A program made the position numbers and the translations under genes. From Blattamonas nauphoetae (Eukaryota; Preaxostyla; Oxymonadida): a DNA stretch of 38,109 bases. The notes beneath the pieces were generated by a model. That model was not told where the DNA came from, did not search any database, and saw only the letters and a list, made by a program, of their open reading frames with translations. The stretch spans positions 1 through 38,109 of the forward strand of contig JARBJD010000516.1 in the NCBI GenBank assembly GCA_033064195.1. Reading direction: 5' to 3'. How positions within the stretch are numbered: position 1 is the first letter of the stretch; each line of letters begins with the position of its first letter. This document shows positions 26,624 through 36,150 of this stretch, one piece after another.

Positions 26624-29623
26624 ATGGCAACGCCACGTCTTTCTTCTGGTATGTGCTCTTATCTATCGTCCATTATTCTCTTTCATCTCACCCTCCGTTT
26701 GCATGATTTCTTCATCACAATAGATGACAGTGATGATGATATGGATATTTCCCCAGCTTTCTCAAACAGGGGAACAATGACGGGTAGGCAAAATGATCGA
26801 TCAACGACATTTCTTCTCGATAAAAGTCGTGATCTTCGGAAGTATTTGGCACCTCCTGGATCAGAAGAACCGACTGAATACCCCAACACCCAAACATCTA
26901 TTCCACTTGATGATCAGACTTTTCATCCTTCACCAACACAACTTCGTTTGGCAGATGAAACAAATTTCAGACCAACACAAATCATGAAACCAGAAACTCC
27001 TAATTCACATTATTCGCCATACAATCCTCAAATCCCTCTTCACAATCAACATGAACAACCTCCTTCGGTCTCAAACAATCATTATTCCCCACACGAGACG
27101 AATAACACTACATTCTTCCCGTCGGAAACTCAGTATCGATTGGCTGAAGATCCAGCATTTCTCCCAACAAATGTTATCCCAAAAATAGCGGAGCAGCAAC
27201 AGGGTATGGACGATACCACGTTCTTTGTCTCGGATACGCAACTGAGAATGGCTTATGAACCAACCAACATGGCCACAAACATTGTTGGTCCAATGTCGAC
27301 TGAAAAGATAAACCCTTATCGAGAGTCCAGTCAAGGTATCGGTTCGAACATGTTCGACAACTCGTCTAATTTGCGAGACACATCTTTTTATGGATCTCCG
27401 ACGCAATTTCGTTTAGCCGAAGATATCAATTACAGAGCTACTATGGTAATGAATCCTTCAACTCAGAAAGACCTATACTCAGGACTTGGTCTCGAGGAGC
27501 ACCAACAGACTTTACACGAACAAACACTCTTCCCATCAGAAACTCAAATGAACATGGCGAATGAGCCCACATTCTTCCCAACAAACATCATGGGAGATGC
27601 ACCAGGGTCTCTTTCCAAACGATTTTCAAATTCACTTCCGGCTGACGATTCAATGACCAACACGACTTTCGACCTTTCCAACACAACGGGTTTCACGTCA
27701 ATGTCAGCCTCTCGCCCCCCACTTGTTCCTCAATCGACATCTTCTCGCCAATCAATCACTCAAATGAGGACTTCATATGGTTTGGATTCATCTCGGACGA
27801 ATATTTCTGACATCTCATTCGAATCCAACAGAAACACGGACATGATGATGTTGGCCGGGTTCTCACCAACAAACGTTTCCAGAATGTCACTCCAGCAAGG
27901 AACCGGGACTCAAACAACTCCTTTTAGAGAAGAATACACACCATCCACGGAGAGAACACAATTCGACAAAGATTCCACACAACAGTCCTCTCAGCCAACG
28001 TCGATCGCTCAATTTTCTCCTCTCTTTTCGCACAATCAACCTTTGCCGGCACAAAGGTGGAACGAGACCGAAGATGCACGCCTCATGCCTCCTCCGACTT
28101 CGCACATCCCACAACCCCATCACATCCCTTCACAGCAGCCCCGACAACCACAGCCCATCAAAGTCGACATGTCCAACCCAGAGCTTCTCGCTGTCCTGCT
28201 GGGGATGCCACATCGAATGTACGATCCGACGTTCTCATTCAGCAACGTGAACATCTCCGCACCGAACCCTCACCCACAAAACGTGGACCAATCCCAACTC
28301 TCCATCAAGGATCGGATGGAGTCACACAAATTCGAAGCCACTCATCGTCGTGTCTGGAACAAGTTGACATCTCTTCGCCAGGAACGGCAGAAGGAACTGC
28401 AGAAGGAGGTTCGTCTGACACACGAGTTGATGGGCAGACTAGCAGCGAAGTATCCGTTTTTGGGAAATGCGGAAGACCTTGTTCGACTTTGTGCACAAAA
28501 TCCGCCGATAGACACTCTCTCGCGGGAAGAACGAGCACACAAAGGCATCCTCCTTCTTCTCCAAAAGGTGAAGGAGCACAGAGAGAGCCAAGGATTGAGC
28601 ACAGACGCGTTGACACGGCTGACTGAGGTGGGTATCCCGCCTGCGATGAACACGAAAGATATCTCGTTCCAGGGTGAGGTCGAGGAGTCTCTCCGAATGA
28701 TCGGCGAAGACTCGCAGAAAGTTGCCGACGCGAAAGTCGCCGCCGATGCTCGTCTCATGAGACTCCGAAATAATCTAAAAAAACTCCAGAACAACCTCGA
28801 GCAGGATCGGAGGGAAATCCAGGCGCTGGAAAGGCAGCGGAATTCCAAGAAGAACGGAAATGCGTGGATCGAAGCCTCGACCACAGCAATCAGAACAAGA
28901 CGGCGAGAACTCGCAACTGGCCCGCCCCAAACCACAATCCACTTCCCCCTCCCTCCCACCCTCGAGATGAGTCTGCGATATCAGAACGGCGAGTTCCTTC
29001 ACAACGTCACGCCTGTGTTTGTGTCTGCATCGCGAGTTGTGGTCGAGATGAAGACGACATTCCCACCTTCTGTTTTCTTCTCTCACTCAAACAATGCATC
29101 TCGACTCACAAATCCTGTTTCTGTTTCATTTCAAATCAGCCTCTCCCAAAACTCCAAACCAGAGCCAGAATCTCCTCTCCCTGACTTGTCACGAAGGACC
29201 ACTCGACGAAGCACGATCACACCTGTCCCAACGTATCGGCCCACAAGAATGGACCATGAAAACGATCAAACTGAAGTGAACTGCCATTGTGTCCATTCAG
29301 GTGGGTTGTGTTCACTCATCCAAACTGTCGTTGGGTGTCTGCGATCTGGGTTTGCGGATGAAAAAGGATGTTTTCCCGTCAGCGATTGGGTCTACACATT
29401 TTGTGTGGATTCCAACCTGACAGACTCGAAACAGACATTTGGGCGGCATTTCCCACCTCCTCAGGTTTGCTTCTTTTCAATCTCATTGTTCCAGTCTCTT
29501 GTGGACTCGATCCTTGTTGGAATCAAAAGAGTGATGGGCGTAATCAACGAAGTCTCAAGCATCACCCCATCACAGGGCTTGTCTCTCTTCATTCATTCTC
29601 TTTGTTCGGTCTTCACTTCGTAA
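26624..29623 (+). CDS. Repeat plus coiled-coil protein, possible divergent KNL1/Spc105 kinetochore scaffold
   Basis: Start ATG 26624 (alternative in-frame ATG 26534), with a 75-nt intron 26649-26723. The spliced product is about 974 aa. The N-terminus is acidic (DDSDDDMDIS). Five 28-residue repeats occur at 26909-26992, 27101-27184, 27209-27292, 27374-27457 and 27515-27598. Their pattern is T-[FL]-[FYH]-x-S-x-T-Q-x-[RN]-[LM]-A, then [PA]-T-x-[IV] about eight residues later. KNL1 repeats share a T-x-x-aromatic, M-[DE]-x-T, S-H-T layout. A long disordered linker is followed by a predicted coiled coil (about 28330-28900). Near the end a helix, SLVDSILVGIKRVMGVINEVSSI (29490-29560 region), resembles the last helix of the KNL1 RWD domain. 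No exact MELT or RVSF motif is seen, so the family call is a hypothesis. Part of 29094-29279 also reads well in another frame, so the C-terminus may be mis-framed. Confidence 0.7.
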   Translation: MATPRLSSGMCSYLSSIILFHLTLRLHDFFITIDDSDDDMDISPAFSNRGTMTGRQNDRSTTFLLDKSRDLRKYLAPPGSEEPTEYPNTQTSIPLDDQTFHPSPTQLRLADETNFRPTQIMKPETPNSHYSPYNPQIPLHNQHEQPPSVSNNHYSPHETNNTTFFPSETQYRLAEDPAFLPTNVIPKIAEQQQGMDDTTFFVSDTQLRMAYEPTNMATNIVGPMSTEKINPYRESSQGIGSNMFDNSSNLRDTSFYGSPTQFRLAEDINYRATMVMNPSTQKDLYSGLGLEEHQQTLHEQTLFPSETQMNMANEPTFFPTNIMGDAPGSLSKRFSNSLPADDSMTNTTFDLSNTTGFTSMSASRPPLVPQSTSSRQSITQMRTSYGLDSSRTNISDISFESNRNTDMMMLAGFSPTNVSRMSLQQGTGTQTTPFREEYTPSTERTQFDKDSTQQSSQPTSIAQFSPLFSHNQPLPAQRWNETEDARLMPPPTSHIPQPHHIPSQQPRQPQPIKVDMSNPELLAVLLGMPHRMYDPTFSFSNVNISAPNPHPQNVDQSQLSIKDRMESHKFEATHRRVWNKLTSLRQERQKELQKEVRLTHELMGRLAAKYPFLGNAEDLVRLCAQNPPIDTLSREERAHKGILLLLQKVKEHRESQGLSTDALTRLTEVGIPPAMNTKDISFQGEVEESLRMIGEDSQKVADAKVAADARLMRLRNNLKKLQNNLEQDRREIQALERQRNSKKNGNAWIEASTTAIRTRRRELATGPPQTTIHFPLPPTLEMSLRYQNGEFLHNVTPVFVSASRVVVEMKTTFPPSVFFSHSNNASRLTNPVSVSFQISLSQNSKPEPESPLPDLSRRTTRRSTITPVPTYRPTRMDHENDQTEVNCHCVHSGGLCSLIQTVVGCLRSGFADEKGCFPVSDWVYTFCVDSNLTDSKQTFGRHFPPPQVCFFSISLFQSLVDSILVGIKRVMGVINEVSSITPSQGLSLFIHSLCSVFTS
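26649..26723 (+). other. 75-nt spliceosomal intron in the KNL1-like gene
   Basis: GTATGT at 26649 and CACAATAG ending at 26723. Removal joins ...CTTTCTTCTG to ATGACAGTG and keeps the frame, giving MATPRLSS followed by DDSDDDMD. The intron is a multiple of three with no in-frame stop, so it would be invisible to simple frame calling. Its translation is hydrophobic and unlike the acidic, polar surroundings, which supports it being intronic. Confidence 0.6.
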
Positions 29624-29680
29624 GTTGAGATTCGGTAGCTCTCACAAACATTGATTGTCATCTGTTTGCTAACTCTGTAG
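29620..29680 (+). other. Candidate 61-nt 3' intron with CTAAC branch motif
   Basis: GTAAGT begins at 29620 and overlaps the TAA stop. TTTGCTAACTCTGTAG ends at 29680, placing CTAAC just before the acceptor as in Trichomonas-type introns. Splicing would replace the TAA stop with about 15 more codons (CSSSSRSGRDDAVC) to TGA at 29724. It could equally be unused sequence after the stop. Confidence 0.3.
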
Positions 29681-31085
29681 ATGTTCTTCTTCGTCCAGAA
29701 GTGGGCGCGATGACGCTGTTTGTTGAACAATCGAACTCGCACACGGTGAGCAACATGTCCCTGTCGCTGAACAACGCGAAGTCGTTCTCACATTAAATGA
29801 GTATCAGGACACATCCAACAGATGTTATTCCGTCTTTTACGTTCCTCCATTCCGACATCGATGACATTATCCCTATCGGCTCGATGTTATCACTCTGGAT
29901 CTTCCACCGTGCCTAGCACGCTCTCACCGTTAACGGCGATCACCCACTCATTCTGCCCTCCATCTGACATGCTCTCGACAAGCAGTTCCGTCGATTGACT
30001 CGCCCAAGTCGACATCACGCGCTCAACTTCGTCGCAAACCTTCAACGATTGGACGCTGCGTGAGTCGCAATGGAGAGACCTGCTTCTGTTTTCCCTCAAC
30101 TCGGATAATGAGGGCACACTCCACGCGTCCCTTCCTTCTCTCGCCCAGCTTGTCAACTCATGGCACAACCACTCGCCCATGCTCACGTTTCGATCGCCAT
30201 TGCACTCACACCTAGACACGCCAAACAGACTCGCTTCCTGGCAAGCTCAGTTCCACTCCAATACCATTCTCGTCGCTCGGCACAACTGTGGTCCCGCCGT
30301 TCGACACGCCACACCCCAACCAGTTCACACAACTCGCTTCGAGGGAGTTTGGGATGCCGCTCCCTCCGTCGCTCGTTTCGTGTCGGCACGAGATCTCGGG
30401 ATTGTCCAGCCCCAACAGCTCCACTCTTCCAAAGACGCCAGCAGGCACCCACAGCGAGGTGAGCGATGCGGACGGTGCTTCGCCTCAGCTGATCACAGCA
30501 TCACCGCTGTCCAAGAGCTGCAGCACGCCACAATCGCCGATCGTTCATCCGTCTCAGTCGACGTCGTTCGGCTCGCTGAATCTCCCGCCAACGTCGAGCT
30601 CCTCGCAACCTCCTGTTTCAGCACCCCTCCCTCCGCATCCCATCTCCCCCTCCCATTCTGTTAGCTCACCCGCGTCTCACTTTTTCCATCATTCAGCTCC
30701 GGCTCTCCTCCGCCTTCCTCTCTCCACGCTCCTCACGCTCTCCTTCTCCAACCAGATCGCTGTTCTCCGCCACCTCAACCCGACCCAAGACAGGACAGCC
30801 ATCAGCGCGACCACTTCGCCGTCCAGCGAGCAGAAACGAGACATCACCTCACCGTCGTCCGCGTCGTCCGGGACAGACATCATCCAATGGCTGTCGTCTC
30901 GCTCACCCAAATCAGCATCAACAGCGTCGTCGCGATTGGAGAGTGTGGAGGAGCGGAATAAGGAACCGAAAACAGCCGACGAGAGATTCCGGTCAAGCGA
31001 CGAACTCCGACAGGCCTCTGCTCTTCCAACCAGCATGCATTCGGTTCAGCTTCCCAACCAGACCATTCAGCCGTCCTCTCCATAA
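29681..31085 (+). pseudogene. Broken coding-like region, unknown product, ending in a Ser/Pro-rich segment
   Basis: GC-rich sequence with codon use like a gene on the + strand, but in pieces. A stretch near 29727-29850 reads a compact globular-looking segment. A second piece covers about 30000-30400. The longest piece, 30288-31085, is 265 codons of Ser/Pro/Thr-rich, largely disordered protein with two short Leu-rich helices, ending TAA. The pieces keep strand and order. I do not recognise a family. Given run-length differences seen elsewhere in the window, it may be an intact gene with consensus errors rather than a fossil. Confidence 0.35.
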
Positions 31086-31100
31086 GATGCGTCCATCCGC

Positions 31101-31583
31101 ATGTCGCAGATGAGCTCGCCACTGTCCATGTCGAGACGTCTCCACGGCCATCAACGGAAGATCATCCATGAAACAATATCATCACTGTCTGGCTACACAC
31201 TGGACGGTGGAACGATTCCTGTCACATCTCCGTCACTCTTCCGAAATGAAAAGTTGACCACATTCACCGTTCACGACACCCGCTTACCACCCACCGAAAG
31301 AAAAGAGTCGTCAGCAAATGAGATCGAGACAGACTCAGCCAGGTTGTTAGTCCTGTCGTCGTTGGACATCGTTACCGTTACCGATTGTCTCTTCACTCCG
31401 CCTTCCTTCGTCACAACGACCCTCCTCCATCGATGGAGCAGACAGCAGCAACGACACAATCGCTCTTCATCGATGTTAGGCATCATCTCGTCAAAGGGCA
31501 AGCATACAAACGCCTTCTCGTTCGAATCTGCAGACGTCGCATTCACACAAACTTGTCTCTTGGAGTCATCGGTCAAAATATGA
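31101..31583 (+). CDS. Possible fragment of a beta-helix-type protein
   Basis: 160 codons, ATG to TGA. The middle has the SSLDIVTVTDCLF and ESADVAFTQTCLLESS pattern, which resembles the strand-turn-Cys periods of proteins A and B. There is no signal peptide and no membrane helix. It is followed by a minisatellite rather than by more coding sequence, so it may be a remnant or part of the broken region before it. Low certainty. Confidence 0.25.
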   Translation: MSQMSSPLSMSRRLHGHQRKIIHETISSLSGYTLDGGTIPVTSPSLFRNEKLTTFTVHDTRLPPTERKESSANEIETDSARLLVLSSLDIVTVTDCLFTPPSFVTTTLLHRWSRQQQRHNRSSSMLGIISSKGKHTNAFSFESADVAFTQTCLLESSVKI

Positions 31584-31689
31584 CATCTCGCTCCAGAGCT
31601 GGAAAGAATGAACAGCTGATTCGAGCCGAACACGGGGAATTGAGTGCGCAGAAGATGATCAAGAACAAGTAACTTCTTCAGACTGAGCG

Positions 31690-32070
31690 TGACATTTGAA
31701 ATCATCGAAGAGGAGAGAACAACAAAGACGCTTGAAGATCGAAGAGGAGAGAGCAACAACGAGGAGAGAACAGCCACGAGATGAGAGAACAACAAAGACG
31801 TAAGAGGATCGAAGAGAGAAGAACAGAAACGACGGAAGAACAGTGAAGAAGAAGAAGAGAGACGACAGAACAACAGAGAAGAAAAGAAGAGAGACGACAG
31901 AACAACAGAGAAGAAAGAAGAAGAGACGACAGAACAACAGAGAAGAAAGAAGAAGAGAGACGACAGAACAACAGAGAAGAAAGAAGAAGAGAGACGACGG
32001 AAGAACAGTGAAGAAGGAAAAAGAGAGACGAAGGAACAACAGCGAAGAAAGAAGAACCGAGAAGAAGTGC
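31690..32070 (+). repeat. Purine-rich minisatellite
   Basis: The core 31858-32059 is about six tandem units of 30-34 bp built on GAGACGACAGAACAACAGAG followed by a variable GAAGAAA stretch. Upstream to about 31690 the same words occur in degenerate form. The + strand is almost free of T. Reading frames through it exist on both strands but are products of the repeat. Confidence 0.75.
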
Positions 32071-32472
32071 CAAACGAATTTTAACATGTTCCAATTGAAC
32101 TTTCCAGCTTTTTATGATTGTTCATGTTCAATTCGTCGATGTGAATTGTTCTCAGTGAACATTTTCAGAAGTGATCTGATCCACCCATAAGATAAAAGAG
32201 GGAGGAGAGGATATGAACCATTGAAAAACTAAACTTTTCCCGCCTCTCAGAGTTTGATATATATCAAATATAACGGAAATCACCAAAAAGGGGATCGAGT
32301 GGTACAAAATTGTGGTTGGTTGATTGCATCGATTTGATGAAGAGATATCCTGGTTGGATGATAAGAACGGTCAAAAAGAGTCGAAGATACGAGGTGGGTC
32401 CAAAGTATTGCGCGAATTTTTGGGCATGTGGATCTGATGAGCGATGAGTGAGGAGAAAGAGCGATCTAATAG
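32071..32472. other. AT-rich non-coding stretch
   Basis: No gene recognised. It includes a perfect 16-bp palindrome, TTTGATATATATCAAA, at 32253-32268. Confidence 0.4.
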
Positions 32473-32703
32473 TGGTGTCACCAATCGGTGTCTTGTCACC
32501 AATTGGTGCTTTTCTCATATTTGATAGAAGAGATAGTGAATATGAACTGTGTGAAGTGATAGAGTTAATTGATACCCCCTTCACGAGAAAAACACGAAAT
32601 ACTAGTTGTGTGTCCAGATCATGGGTTAGATCATCTTTCGACATGAAAAAGAGGACAGATTAGACTTTATTCACATCATATTTTGCTTCTTTCACTTTAT
32701 TTT
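32473..32703 (+). repeat. Left inverted repeat of the 3.3-kb segment
   Basis: Begins TGGTGTCACC with two tandem TGTCACCAATYGGTG boxes. Similarity to the right copy stops after CACTYTATTT. Confidence 0.8.
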
Positions 32704-35545
32704 GCAATCATGAGACTAAAATACTGCCTATTCTCGTGATTTTCCTGTCTAATTTCTCTCTGTGTCATATAATGGGATCATCATATCACCATTTCCAGAA
32801 AGGTGACATTTAGTCAAACCTCCATTTCACCTCATCATTCGAACCGTTCTCATCATCATCACAATTGCGGCAACCCGCGTTGTGTTTGTTCAACTCAATG
32901 ATCATCTCCCTCTCTCTCCACGGAACCCCCAGAGCTAAAATTCCCGTCGACTTTCCTGTCGATGAGTTCCAATCACGTATCTCACAACTCTCCGACACTC
33001 ACATCAACTCAAACAGCGACAGACTCCTGTTTTGAAGGAATGATCTTGATCTTCTGGTTGATGCAATCCGCCCTCTCAATCACATCCATTGCTGGTCTCA
33101 CTCTTCACCATCCATCCAAAACACCCTAAACTCGCTTTTGCTTCGTTCTTCCATGTTCCCCTCCTTATCTGCCAGCTTTCATTACTGTCACATCCACCGC
33201 TGTTCTGGAAATCTACATCCTCACACCTTCTCTCATCTTATCATGACAGGTGAGTATCCTGTCCCCAACACTCTCTACCCATGTTGTTGTGACGTCACAA
33301 AACAACGTGTTCATTCGAATGTGGCTGGGTCCTGTTTCCATCCTCACCTTCACCTCAACTGCACACTCATCACCAATCACGTCCTTCTCTGTTCCTTCAC
33401 TCGACGATTTTCAAGTCGAAACGTTGTTAGTGAAGAACGATGAAACTCGGAGACAGTTTGATCTTCATCGGAAGTTTTGTTCCCTTTGTGCTCATCACGC
33501 GGGCGAGAAGAAATTGCACGACAAACAGCACAGCAACAACCACGTCGTGCGAAGCAAAGCGAAGGACGATTGAATATTGTCACTTGTCGACGTGATCTCG
33601 TCAGCCAAAGCCTGCCCGAAGAAGCCGCTCAAATAGATTCCCCTGCAGATCAAGAATGACCTTGCTTCGACGACAGATGAGATCATCGATGTGAGAGACG
33701 AGAGAAAAGCGCAGAAATCAGTGTTCATCCACACCTCTCTCACAACATCTTCTCAACGATTCCACTTCGCTCCAGTTTGAGAACATGCTCCTTTCTTCGC
33801 CCCCAGCACCCAAACACCAGACAGTGTTTGTCGACACGCATGGACATCTGTTTTACGACAGCATCTTCTTCAACACATATTTCTCGTCTTGCTTCCTCTC
33901 TCGACATCATCCCTTCACTTTCGCCCTGATCTTCTCCCTCTCACTCTTCTCGTGCCGAACACGTCCTCCTCGCTCAGTCCACTCTCCTCTCCTCAATCCA
34001 CTGGAGCCTTCATTCGCCAATCATTCATCTCCTCAGTTGATACACCTTTCTTACACCTCTAGCGACTGCAGACACTTTCGAGAAATTTCAGTTCAATCAC
34101 AGCGACGACATCAGGATCCTCGCTGCAAATCCAAACCTCGTTTGACTGTTCGTGTGTTCTTAACTTCCTGCACTCGACAACAATATGCGACAGACGTTGT
34201 TCAACGAATATATCGCGAATTGCGCGACAGTTATCGACAGGTCCGGTCCGTCACCTCTCCCTTCTCTCATCCACCCACACCAAATGTTCCCGCTGACATC
34301 GGGTTGCCCAACGCCGCGCTGAACAGGGATGTGATCTCGTCAGTTCTTCCACCACTCATGAACATCGAGATGTTGTGAACGAGAGAGAAGATTGGGTACA
34401 GTCTGGAGACGGTCTTGTGGCAGACGATGGAAAGAAGACACAGTACAACCACAACTGACAGCCAAAGATGCCATGTTCGGAGTTATTTCATGTTTTCCAC
34501 ACAAACCCGACATCACACTCACTCCATTTCATCCTTCCCGCATACAACTTCACTGAGCAGTTGAGTCTCCCCACAGTGGTCATCACAGTCGACATGATAT
34601 TGGAAATGCTCGCTGACTTCCTCTCACTCTCCCATCGCAGCCACCGCGTGACCGCTGCTCTAGGACTTCGAGACGCAGTTCAGGTTGGCTGTGAATTCTT
34701 CGCTTGAGGACAACGAGACACTTGGAACGACGCTTCTCTCGCTCGTCTCACTCTCCCAATCGCTTCTGCTGGAATGAGGGCGTTCACACACACAAGGGCT
34801 CTCTCGTCCATTCTCAGCTTCTTCTGCCTCTCCCTCTTCAACATTCTGGGCGAATCCAGATTCTTCGAAGACGCAGACACGAAGAGTACATGGAGCATGT
34901 TCATCCAATCGCAATCCAACCAGCTTCTGAGCAGAGTGGAGAAATCTTTGGCGAATAACACCTCCAACCTGAGCACTCCCAACTCCCAGTTCGTCCCTCC
35001 CTCGCTCTCCTACATCAGCACCCTCATCCCTCCGTCCACCTCACAAGCTACCCGTCTTCCAGCAGCCCCATATCAGACAAGCCGTTTGCTGTCCAATCCT
35101 AGTTCTCCGAGGCAGTGCACTCGCTCCTCTCCATCCTCATCCGAACGATGAGCAAACCAACGACACATCGCCTCGCAGACATCTGTGGACAGTTGCTCCT
35201 CCAACGACTCGTCCACGTCATCCTTCAACTTGTCTCAGCCATCTCCAAACCGGTCTCGAAGGCTCTCGAAGATGAAGTGAAATCAGAGCTGGATGAGGGC
35301 GAAGAGGCAGCTGGGATCCTCTCCTCAATCTCCTCCTCGGCAACATCGTCGCCTTTCGTCCTTACATTTCTGACATCCTTCGCCTGATGAGACAGCTGTT
35401 CGTGCTCAGTCTTGACACATACCCAGTCTTCACGTTCAAAGCTGACAACAGCACATCCGACGAGGAACAGAAATCGATCTGCCCATCTTTTCATTTCATC
35501 ATTTCAATCAATAAGAATCATGTCAATATACGTCTAAAGATTACT

Positions 35546-35770
35546 AAATAGAGTGAAAGAAGCAAAATATGATGTGAATAAAGTCTAATCTGTCCTCTTT
35601 TCATGTCGAAGATGATCTAACCCATGATCTGGACACACAACTAGTATTTCGTGTTTTTCTCGTGAAGGGGTATCAATTAACTCTATCACTTCACACAGTT
35701 CATATTCACTATCTCTTCTATCAAATGAGAAAAGTACCAATTGGTGACAAGACACCGATTGGTGACACCA
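35546..35770 (-). repeat. Right inverted repeat of the 3.3-kb segment
   Basis: Mirror of 32473-32703. The outer end GGTGACACCA is at 35761-35770. Confidence 0.8.
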
Positions 35771-36150
35771 TAAACTGTTTCAAAACCACAGAAGCCATAA
35801 TTTACAGTGTGAACCAGCGTGAGAGACCAGCATATGTGACGTTTAGGATGATGACTTCAAAATTGATGAATGTGATAGGAGCAACTCTTGATACTTTCTT
35901 CATGTCACAGGGAATGATTTTGTTCACATATATGACATTTGAGACAAGGGACAAAAAGACAAATTTATGGGGAGTATTGTTCAAAAAAGTAAACCACCAA
36001 ATACGATGTGCTTTTGTATGCATCTTTCCATTCTTGAACATGTTGTCAGTCTGGAACTTCCCACGATGTCTCGCCAGACGTCCCAATTGTACTGATTTGC
36101 TCTTGCGCTTTCAGGAGTTACTTTCCCAACCATTTGAAGAGAATGGATGA

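Larger units (their letters stand above)
32473..35770. mobile_element. Segment bounded by ~228-bp inverted repeats, candidate DNA transposon
   Basis: Left repeat 32473-32703 and right repeat 35546-35770 are reverse complements. They differ by about two substitutions and four small indels, three of them in single-base runs. Each outer end carries two near-identical 15-bp boxes, TGTCACCAATYGGTG, at 18-bp spacing (left: 32476-32490 and 32494-32508), the look of transposase binding sites. The 2.85-kb interior contains GC-rich, coding-like + strand pieces (for example 33250-33573, 33785-34378, 34774-35151, 35115-35387) with no recognisable transposase; it is clearly broken as given. No target-site duplication is evident. 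Options are a transposon that has captured host sequence, or two facing copies of a short element on either side of a host gene remnant. Confidence 0.5.

Noticed and set aside
31659-32094. Two overlapping minus-strand frames rich in Leu/Ser/Phe, membrane-like
   Set aside because: They are direct translations of the purine minisatellite and change with each repeat unit.
29681-35545. One single huge gene crossing the minisatellite and inverted repeat
   Set aside because: Coding-like text stops at the purine tract and AT-rich DNA at 31.7-32.8 kb, and no shared domain links the two sides.
35662-36150. 162-codon + strand frame starting in the right inverted repeat
   Set aside because: Half of it is the repeat itself (tandem PIGDKTPIGDT from the terminal boxes). 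The rest is AT-rich with no recognised domain and competing minus frames.
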